Assembly (NCBI RefSeq): GCF_033439725.1
Contig: NW_026944384.1
Span: forward strand, 2,852,001-2,916,000
Reading direction: 5' to 3'
Source of the DNA: Neurospora tetraspora
Taxonomy: Eukaryota > Ascomycota > Sordariomycetes > Sordariales > Sordariaceae
DNA: 64,000 nt
Shown piece by piece: positions 54,217 to 61,637 of this stretch (positions are counted from its first letter, which is position 1; each line of letters opens with the position of its first letter). The notes beneath the pieces were generated by a model. It was not told the origin of the DNA and did no database searches. It worked only from the letters and a program-made list of their open reading frames with translations. Made by a program: the position numbers and the translations under genes.

Positions 54217-55508
54217 TGTGGTGTTTTGGGGATGGAATATGGTGTGGTGGTGATAGCGAAATTTGGTGGTGGAGGAGTGATGACGGATGTCAAAGATGTT
54301 CACGATGTCGGGGGCAGACATGGAGTAGTGCTGGATACCTAATGGACGGGATACTGTCGACGAAACAAGCGTTTCAAAACATAAGATGAATCTTGACATC
54401 GTTATAGTATTCCACCTACTAACTTTCCACAACCGATCTCTAACCGAACAAGCTTGTCATCACTCCCTCGTCATTATCCCTTCTTCCATCTCCCATCATC
54501 CCAAAGTCTCTAGAGGGCTAGGTTGAACCCTTCCTGCGTCCTCCTATGCGAAGCTAACTTACAATGAGTGATCTTGAGTGAAGTCATCTTGATGACATTA
54601 TGGGAAACTTGGAAGGGGAAGGAACCGAGGGAATGGGGGGAAGCTCGAACATGGGTAGTTTCTCCCAGATAAAGTCAAGACCTCCATCCCTCACCAGGAG
54701 TACTTCCTTCCAGCTGGCAGCACAAAGAGAGTCAGGAGAAAAAATCAGGAGAAGAGACTCGCAACCCTCACACGACCTGCACATATAATGTATCCCGTCA
54801 CGGGATTTTTGGACCCTCCAACGGATGATTTGCCTCCTGAGCCGTGGCTGTGGGATTGAATCCTGCGTGATGTTGGCATCAAGTCGGCAGAATTCAGGGA
54901 AACTGTACCTTGCATGCGCATGGTGGCTAGGTGCAAGCACTTCTGTAACGTGCGTGCCTGCCTTGGATGGTTTGTTAATCGGTTCATTTGGCAGGCGGGA
55001 GTGGCAGGTTACTCTGACATCCAAGAGTTTCAGCGGCGAGTCGCTCTTTCTTGTGTTGCTCTCCATTGTTGGGTTCGGGAGGCGCTAATGAAGACTACTT
55101 TGCTGGTGTGTTTGGAAGGAACGATGAAAGGAACTAAGGAAGGACTGGAGAAGCAAAATTCCGGGGCATCCGTTCGAACAGAATTGCTTCTATCATTTTC
55201 AATTCGCTCTATGCAAGGAATAACATGTCACACCAGGTTGAGATACTTTTCCTCCACCTTCATCACCCTACGTTGAACGAATTGGGATCGCTAACTGTTA
55301 GACTGAAATACCACAGCACGATGCCAACGTCTTGACATTTCTTGACAGCCCTGTCAGTGGCTTCAACAAAGCCGCGAACCGCTGATATCGTCCCCATAGA
55401 ACAAACACCAAGAAATCCAGGGAAAAGATCACAAAGCCACCAGAGAAGACTCAATCCACCACGAGCAAGTTCGAGCAAGTTCCAACCTCATCCTCCCCTC
55501 CAGCCACC
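54217..55508. other. Divergent promoter region, FAS1 gene / AA9 gene
   Basis: 1.3 kb without a supported gene. A minus-strand frame at 54584-55066 (160 codons from ATG) has no recognisable features. Confidence 0.45.
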
Positions 55509-56450
55509 ATGAAGGTCCTCGCCCCTCTCGTGCTCGCCAGCGCGGCCAGCGCCCACACCATCTTCTCCTCCCTCAAGGTCAACGGCGTCAACCAAGGCCT
55601 CGGCGAGGGCGTCCGCGTGCCCACCTACAACGGTCCGATTGAGGACGTCACCTCGGTCTCCATCGCCTGCAACGGCTCGCCCAACACCGTCGGCTCTACC
55701 TCCAAGGTGATCACGGTCCAGGCCGGCACCAACGTGACGGTCATCTGGCGCTACATGCTCAGCACCACGGGCGACTCGCCGGCGGACGTCATGGACAGCA
55801 CGCACAAGGGCCCCACCATCGCCTACCTCAAGAAGGTCGACAACGCCGCCACCGACAGCGGTGTTGGTAATGGCTGGTTCAAGGTCCAGCAGGACGGCAT
55901 GGACAGTAGCGGCGTCTGGGGCACCGAGCGCGTCATCAACGGCAAGGGCCGCCAGAGCATCAAGATCCCTGAGTGCATCGCTCCGGGACAGTACCTCCTC
56001 AGGGCTGAGATGCACTCGGCGGGCAACTATCCTGGTGCTCAGTTCTATATGGAGTGTGCGCAGCTTAATGTCGTTGGTGAGACGGGTGCTAAGACATCTT
56101 CGACTGTTAGCTTTCCTGGGGCTTACTCGGTATGTACAACCATTCTTACGCGGAGTGTCATAGATGTAGGGAGTGAGATAATTGCTAACAGATGTGTCTC
56201 ACAGGGCTCTGACCCCGGAGTCAAGATCTACATCTACTTGCCTCCCGTCACCTCTTACACCGTTCCCGGCCCTGATGTGTGTTCACTTGCTAAATGCTTA
56301 ACGGCATACGAGTGGGAAAGTGGTAGCATACTGGTGAGAAGGAGAAGAGCACTCTTTGCTTCATCTTGTGTGCACAACCTTGGTGGCATCACTTGGTCAA
56401 GCAAAAGGGATTCCTCTCACTCCGCATTGTACCCATATTCTTGTACATAG
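55509..56450 (+). CDS. AA9 lytic polysaccharide monooxygenase with in-frame deletion and 3' frameshift
   Basis: Exons 55509-56129 and 56205-56450 flank a 75-bp intron (GTATGT, TTGCTAACAG, CACAG). AA9 enzymes are secreted copper monooxygenases that cleave cellulose oxidatively. The signal peptide (1-15) ends before HTIF, so H16 becomes the N-terminal copper-brace His. The second brace His is H99 (STHKGP) and the axial Tyr is Y180 in AQFYMECAQ. Two oddities: where the family reads EMIALH, this gene reads EMH (residues 167-169), a loss of three codons at 56012/56013. And near the end the sequence (GT)3TTCACTTGCTAA (56277-56293) gives the usual C-terminal VFTC stop only if two bases are removed. 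As it stands, the frame runs 52 codons further to 56450, replacing the terminal Cys. It may be a damaged allele or a decaying gene. Confidence 0.85.
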   Translation: MKVLAPLVLASAASAHTIFSSLKVNGVNQGLGEGVRVPTYNGPIEDVTSVSIACNGSPNTVGSTSKVITVQAGTNVTVIWRYMLSTTGDSPADVMDSTHKGPTIAYLKKVDNAATDSGVGNGWFKVQQDGMDSSGVWGTERVINGKGRQSIKIPECIAPGQYLLRAEMHSAGNYPGAQFYMECAQLNVVGETGAKTSSTVSFPGAYSVCTTILTRSVIDVGSEIIANRCVSQGSDPGVKIYIYLPPVTSYTVPGPDVCSLAKCLTAYEWESGSILVRRRRALFASSCVHNLGGITWSSKRDSSHSALYPYSCT

Positions 56451-56554
56451 CTTTGCTTTTGCCCAACGCTGAACATAACTCATTGACAAATACATCCCTC
56501 ACCCATTACCCCGTTCGCCAACCTCCATCTTTGATGAACTTTCAAGACCTCTCC

Positions 56555-57653
56555 CTACCCCTCCGCCTTCCTAAAATTCGGCGCCTCCCTCCAATACTCC
56601 TCATCCCTCAACTGATGCCTCCTCGTCCACTCCTGAATCCTCTCAAAGCTTCTACACTGATGTTCCACATCCCACAACAACGTAGTCCCATACGCCCTCT
56701 CCCTTTTACTCATCCCCAAATACTCCTCCGTATACCTCTCCTCCCCCGTGTTCTCATCAATATACGTATAATTCTTATTCCACCAATACGTCATCGCCAC
56801 ATCGCCATTACACATAATCGCCTGTCTCAAAAAATCCAAACAGTGCGCCCGGTGGTCGTGGTATTCCACGTCTGAGGTGTTCGGATAGTAGTGCCCTCGC
56901 CAAAAGGAGCGCCGGATGATGTCGAGGCAGTGCAGCTGGTGGAACATGGAGACGCCGTAGATGTAGGAACCGGGAGAGTAGTATATTTCGGAGGAGGGGT
57001 AGCCGAGTTTTTGGGAAGCGGAAAGGGGGAGGCGGACTATGCCGTCGCTTGCTGTTGGGTTTGGGTTGGGTTAGTGGTGAGGACATAGGTAGGTAGGACT
57101 GGGTTGCAAGGATGGAAGAAGGGAAGGGGAAAGGGGAAAGGGGAAAGGGGAAAGGGGAAAGGGGAAAGGGGAAAGGGGAAAGGGGTCTTACGACCAAGTA
57201 TGGACTCCCACGCTTTATCGACGGAAGGAGAGGGGTCCATTTGGAAGACCCGGTCGGGGTGGAAGCGCTTGTTTTCGTACTCGATTACGCCGTCTTCGAG
57301 GAGGGGTGCTAAAGTTGCGGTACCTATCGTTAGGTCAAGAGTCCTGATAGATGCCCGGGGTTTTGAGTCTTGAACTTACAGTATGGAGGTTTGGGTGCTC
57401 GGTAGAACGGGGACGAATGTATCCTCCATAGCGCGTGTAGATAGAGGCATAACAGCCCGATACTTAGAGCTGCATTGATGGTGAGGAGAATCCTCGCAGG
57501 CCTAGGCCACTCATCACGCAGTGACCTCCAGGCTCTTTTTAGCTTTCGTTCTCGGAGGCATTGGTGTTGTTCGTAGCTGTCGGGTGTGGAGTTGGAGTGT
57601 AGAAGAGACTCCGAGGAGCTCTCGACGTCGGGGACCTTTTCGTACAGCATCAT
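56555..57653 (-). CDS. UstYa-like oxidase (DUF3328)
   Basis: Exons 57653-57380, 57308-57192 and 57051-56555 encode 295 aa; introns are 71 bp (GTAAGT, ACTTTAG) and 140 bp (GTAAGA, AACAG). UstYa-family proteins are fungal oxidases or cyclases that install ether or C-C/C-N cross-links in RiPPs such as ustiloxin, or modify other secondary metabolites. After a hydrophilic N-terminus comes one membrane helix (about 52-75, ARILLTINAALSIGLLCLYL). The family marker YSPLLEDGVIEYE (typical YSPAxxAVEYE) spans the first splice junction. Both HxxHC motifs are present: HQLHC at 168-172 and HRAHC at 197-201, the latter followed by CLDFLRQAIMCNGD. Several N-glycosylation sites fit a luminal catalytic domain. 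It is divergent from the repeat precursor gene at 58782, with a shared 1.1-kb promoter region, which suggests a joint function. Intron 2 contains a (GGGGAAA)n tract. Confidence 0.9.
57121..57184. repeat. (GGGGAAA)n minisatellite in an intron
   Basis: About nine copies of a 7-bp GGGGAAA unit (CCCTTTC-type pyrimidine tract on the transcribed strand) occupy the second intron of the UstYa-like gene, making this intron (140 bp) longer than its neighbours. Confidence 0.9.
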
Positions 57654-58781
57654 ACAATGTGTTTTGACGGTGAGTTCGGAAGAACTAAAGAGAAAGGCAA
57701 ACTGATTGTATTGAAGGTTTTGCGATTGATACGGAGAAGTTGGGTAAAGTGTCTGATGCTGCTTTTAAGCTCTCAAGATGAGGAGTCCTCCCGTCGGACC
57801 ACCGCGGGCATAGGACCCGGGGGAGAGCTCAAAGCGGACATATTCCATAGTGTCGAATTTTTATGTTATTTCATCACCAAATTATGAGCGTAGAGTACTG
57901 ATCGTTGGTTTAGCTTACAGTGGGCAATTCGATGTCGTCGATGTAGCCGTTGAAACTGCGTGGTGTATCGGAAGGTACGAGTGTTGCACCTGCCCCTGGT
58001 CAGCCCGACAAACTCTGTGCAACGGCTGAAGCTGACACAACATCGATCTGACATCCCGCGCAACAACCCAAAAACGTGCATCGGTTACTCCAGATTGTAC
58101 TCGGATCCTGTCAGGCAGAAGTCAGGTGCTCTGTAAGTCCTGTCCCCCCCCGTTGTCGCTCGGAGCCAAGAAGAATCGAAAGTATGGTGAAGCTATCGCC
58201 ATCGGATTTTGACCAATCGCATTCCACGCTCCAATTGTTTGAGTGTTTTCTCTATTGAACAGCTGCGTGAGGCCAAGACGGAGTGTCCCTAAAGGGGTCA
58301 ATACCGATTAAGATGTGTTGTTATCTCGGTATTCCCGTTGACGGCGACTTTACCACTTCCTCTGTTCTCCGATCAGGCGGTAAACGTCAAGATGGATGCA
58401 AAGCTCCATTAGGCGTTAATTTGCTTGGTTGCAAGATCTCTCGATGGCGAATATGTCATCTCCAAGCGGAAAAGCCCAGCAAAATTCACTCTGAGGAGCC
58501 GAGGATCTGAGTGTCCAGAATGGCATCGGCTTCTCATCGTAGGCCGCCCATCACCGTAACCGCCGTTGCATTTCGGGGTCGGGCACTTCGCTCGTCAAAG
58601 ACTGTCCAGCATCAAATGTTGCTGACGGGCCCTTGAGCAAACGGGTATATAAAGAGCCAACCTCACCTCACCTCTTTCCCGAAAGCTAGGTTATCACCAT
58701 CAGCATCACCAACCGTCAACAACAACCTCCAAATCTCAAGAAAAATCATCAAGAACAACCACAGCTACCTACTCATTCAAA
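57654..58781. promoter_or_regulatory. Shared divergent promoter, UstYa-like / repeat precursor
   Basis: 1.1 kb between two divergent start codons. A TATATAAA box at 58646-58653 serves the precursor gene. The stretch 58660-58780 is rich in CACC/CAAC, typical of a fungal 5' leader. No gene is seen in it. Confidence 0.55.
58646..58653 (+). promoter_or_regulatory. TATA box of the repeat precursor gene
   Basis: TATATAAA lies 129 bp before the ATG at 58782, followed by a C/A-rich leader. A clean TATA box in filamentous fungi often marks a strongly and conditionally expressed gene. Confidence 0.6.
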
Positions 58782-59150
58782 ATGCACCTCACCACCACCC
58801 TCTCTATCCTCACGGCCCTCGCCGCCGCCTCCCCCATCAACTCCCCTTCCAACCCCAATTCTGCACCCGCAGCAATCAACAAGCGCTTCGAAGCCAGTGT
58901 CCCGTGGATCTGGCGCCCTAGAAAGACGGATTTCGAGCAGTTTGAAGACAACGAGGCTACCAACAATGGCGCTGATGCCGCTGATGCCGCCACCAACAAG
59001 GTCAAGCGGTTCGAAGCCAGTGTCCCTTGGATTTGGAGACCTAAGAAGACCGATTTCGAGCAGTTTGAGGATGGCGCCGGTAATGCCGATGCGGATGCCA
59101 CTGGCGAGACTCCTGGTGCTGTTGAGCGTGCGGAGGGCGAGGAGAAGTGA
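58782..59150 (+). CDS. Secreted Kex2-processed repeat precursor, candidate RiPP (dikaritin-like)
   Basis: Encodes 122 aa: a signal peptide (about 1-17), a Ser/Asn/Pro spacer, then two units each introduced by Lys-Arg (34-35 and 75-76). The units, residues 36-56 and 77-97, are 21 residues long and identical but for R47/K88. They contain FEASVPWIWRP, a dibasic RK or KK, then TDFEQFED. Acidic/Ala/Asn-rich spacers separate and follow them. At DNA level the two copies differ at seven silent codons and one conservative codon, so the peptide is under selection. This is the layout of Kex2-processed fungal RiPP precursors (ustiloxin, phomopsin, asperipin, epichloecyclin), and a UstYa-like gene is the divergent neighbour. 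Unlike known dikaritin cores the units lack Tyr; Trp or Phe would have to be the modified residues. A secreted signalling peptide is the alternative. A 79-bp intron follows the stop. Confidence 0.8.
   Translation: MHLTTTLSILTALAAASPINSPSNPNSAPAAINKRFEASVPWIWRPRKTDFEQFEDNEATNNGADAADAATNKVKRFEASVPWIWRPKKTDFEQFEDGAGNADADATGETPGAVERAEGEEK
58881..59072 (+). repeat. Two in-frame precursor repeats after Kex2 sites
   Basis: Copy 1: Lys-Arg at 58881-58886 and unit 58887-58949. Copy 2: Lys-Arg at 59004-59009 and unit 59010-59072. Protein identity is 20 of 21 while the codons differ at eight positions. The two spacers between units are unrelated in sequence. Confidence 0.9.
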
Positions 59151-59175
59151 GAAGCTTCTAGCTGGACACTGCCAG

Positions 59176-59254
59176 GTGAGTACCTCCCACTAGAGAAGAT
59201 CGTTGTTTGTCCGAGGAGCAATACTTTATGCTAACCTGGAATGTTTTGCCTCAG
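59176..59254 (+). other. Probable 3' UTR intron of the precursor gene
   Basis: GTGAGT donor after GCCAG, ATGCTAACCT branch and CCTCAG acceptor, 79 bp, starting 25 nt after the stop codon. The consensus is too good to be ignored; the short distance from the stop should spare the mRNA from nonsense-mediated decay. Confidence 0.55.
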
Positions 59255-60268
59255 CGGTGGTGATCAACTGGAACGCTTTGGTTTGGGGTTGATGGACATC
59301 CTGGTGAGAGTGTGTGTGACGGCGATGGGAGGGATTGAATGCGTTGGTGGATTGGAGCTTGATAGCAGCTTCAGAGTCTGGAACAAAAGGGTGAGGGAAA
59401 CACGAGTATTGCCGTCATTGAGGTCCCGAGTGCCGTTGTCAGTCAACTTAATACACACGGTATTTTCCTCTCCCAATGCTGGTATCTGGTGTGAGTCTGA
59501 AAATGTTCCCACACTGCCCAAGTCACATCCTAAGTAACGTGAGGCAACGTCTCGTGTAAACCTAACCCCAGGGACAGCGGTATACAGTCCAATGCTGGTT
59601 TGTTTGTTAGCTCTGTACCCCGAGTAAGACACATGTCAAACCATCCTGAACGCCGCAATGGTACTTTAAAATGCATAAATAATAGTCAAAAACAGATTAC
59701 TAGTATCTGATTTGACGTGTTTATGTTAATTTTAAGCCCCCCTTATCGAAAACACATCAACTTGTTGTTGAAACGCCTGGACAAGTTGACCAGAGGTCGC
59801 GAGCTAACAAACAAACCAGTATCGGACTGTATGTAAGGCATGCAGCAGAGAGTGCAAACCTCTCATCTCAGCTTCCTTCCCCTTCCGGACTTGGTGTAAC
59901 CCTTCATCCACTCCTGATTCGCCGTTGTTGCCCAGGCCCTTCTCATGCAAGGGGATGAGTGAGCCATTGAGACCCTTAGGTCACCAAGGCAAGCCTCAAT
60001 TCGATAGTCCCGATTCAACATCAGCGGGCTGGGCCATCTGACAGTAATGGTGATGTGACATGACGCCCCTGAGAGGCAGTTGTGGATTAGTGATATCGAA
60101 CAGGGCTGATGGATAATCGCATGTGATTCCCATGTCTCTCTCGAAGGCTCACGAAATGGCTTACCTGTAGGTATCTATTACCTCTACCCACTTCCCTCCA
60201 AAAACGATTATGTCTGGTCATCTAAGGGAGACACTCAAACTCCCAAGCCCTTCAACAGCAGCACCGTC
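59255..60268. other. Intergenic region
   Basis: 3' region of the precursor gene and promoter of the DUF2236 gene. An AT-rich block at 59655-59765 is the only compositional oddity. No gene is seen. Confidence 0.45.
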
Positions 60269-61405
60269 ATGTCCAAACCTCTACCATCCACCAAGATGGC
60301 CTCAACCTGTTTCTACCAACCGCTGGAATCCGAGAAGAATCATCCCTTCTCTCGCTCAACACCACCTACACCCCCAGAATCATTCGCCCTCCTCTCCCCC
60401 ATAGTCAGCACCCTCCTCCTCTGGTCCGGCGGGCCCTACACCCTCCTCCTTCAAATCTCCCACCCCTCCATCGCCCTCGGCTCCTGCAAGCACTCACGCT
60501 TCGCCCATACAACCCCTTCCAAATCCTCCTCCAGATCGTCCTCTTCAGACTTTGAAGTAACCCTTTCCCGCCTCCGCCGCACCTCCGCTTACATCCTCGC
60601 CGTTTCCCTCGGTACACCGGAGCAGAAACGAGTGATTGTTGATATAGTGAGGAAACAACACGCTTTTGTAAGGGGGAGTGGTACTTGTCAGTGGAAGTCT
60701 GCACATGGCATGATACCGAGTGAGGAAAAGGGGATGGCGCCGGCGGAGAAGATTGTGAAGACCGCGAAGACGGTGGAGTACGATGCCGCGGATGGGGAGT
60801 TGCAGAAGTGGGTGGCTGCTACGTTGTTTTTGGGGGTTTGTAAAGCTAGGGAGAGTTTTGGGTGCTGTTGGCCAGGGGCACACTGGTCCTGGTTTTGGGC
60901 TTCGAACAAAAGAAAGTCGAGGGGAGACAAACAAAGAGAAAGAGAAACAAGAGACGAGGGAGAAAGATGGGAGTTATGCAAAGCGCATAAAGAGTACGCG
61001 GTAGCGCTGGATATGCCAAGCGAGATGTGGCCTGATTCGATGGAGAAGTTTGATGCGTATGTCGAGGAGACGGTGCAGGAGAGGCTGGTGGTGACGGAGG
61101 AGGCGAGGAAGCTGGCGAAGATACTGCTGTGGGATGTGAGGGTGCCGTGGTGGATGAGGTGGGTGTTGCCGATTGTGAGGGTGTTTATGGCGTGTTGGTT
61201 GCCGTCGGGTTTAAGGGAGGGGTATGGATTGCCGGATCCGAAGGAGTGGTGGGTGTCGGGGTGTTATTTTGTGCTGGTTTGGGTTGTTTCTTTGGTGGAT
61301 TTGGTAATACCCAGGATTGTCAATGATGCGGTGTTCGGGTTGATGAGGAGAGATAGGGAGAGGGCGGTGGAGGGAGTTCAGAGGACGGATAGGTGGACGA
61401 TCTGA
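60269..61405 (+). CDS. DUF2236 / MpaB-like oxygenase candidate
   Basis: Encodes 378 aa in one exon; the second ATG (residue 10) is an alternative start. The family (rubber oxygenase/MpaB catalytic domain) contains heme-type oxygenases; fungal MpaB acts in mycophenolic acid biosynthesis. Visible family signs: GGPYTLLLQISHPSIALG (54-71) with the conserved His, KHSRF (74-78), RLRRTSAYILAVSLGTPEQ (101-119), VRKQHAFVRG (127-136) and YDAADGELQKWVAATLF (171-187). Between 198 and 238 lies a charged insert (Arg/Lys/Glu-rich) absent from typical members; no clear intron explains it, though retained intron sequence is conceivable. MWPDSMEKFDAY (253-264) continues the domain. Two C-terminal hydrophobic segments (about 293-312 and 330-350) suggest membrane association. 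It lies 1.1 kb downstream of the candidate RiPP precursor in the same direction and could be a tailoring enzyme; linkage is inferred from position only. Confidence 0.75.
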   Translation: MSKPLPSTKMASTCFYQPLESEKNHPFSRSTPPTPPESFALLSPIVSTLLLWSGGPYTLLLQISHPSIALGSCKHSRFAHTTPSKSSSRSSSSDFEVTLSRLRRTSAYILAVSLGTPEQKRVIVDIVRKQHAFVRGSGTCQWKSAHGMIPSEEKGMAPAEKIVKTAKTVEYDAADGELQKWVAATLFLGVCKARESFGCCWPGAHWSWFWASNKRKSRGDKQRERETRDEGERWELCKAHKEYAVALDMPSEMWPDSMEKFDAYVEETVQERLVVTEEARKLAKILLWDVRVPWWMRWVLPIVRVFMACWLPSGLREGYGLPDPKEWWVSGCYFVLVWVVSLVDLVIPRIVNDAVFGLMRRDRERAVEGVQRTDRWTI

Positions 61406-61637
61406 GGATCTGCGCCGTTGGTTCGTCAGGAACGGAGATTTTTTGATAGTTCAAACACAAATTCAGTTACTATGGCTGACACCATACCTCCTCGAGATCT
61501 GGGTATGTGACTATCCTTTCGCTCACCTGCATGCTTAATTGTTTATCCAAATTCCGGACTTTGTTTTCGTTTCTTGGCTCATATCTTTCATTCATCTCCT
61601 CCCATTAATCCCGTCTGGGCCTACCGGCACATGATTC

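Noticed and set aside
54584-55066. 160-codon minus-strand frame
   Set aside because: Starts with ATG, but its composition is not protein-like and no domain is seen.
58782-59150. Alpha-type mating pheromone precursor
   Set aside because: Kex2 repeats fit, but the units lack the Trp-Cys...Cys-Trp pattern of ascomycete alpha-pheromones and the typical spacer dipeptides.
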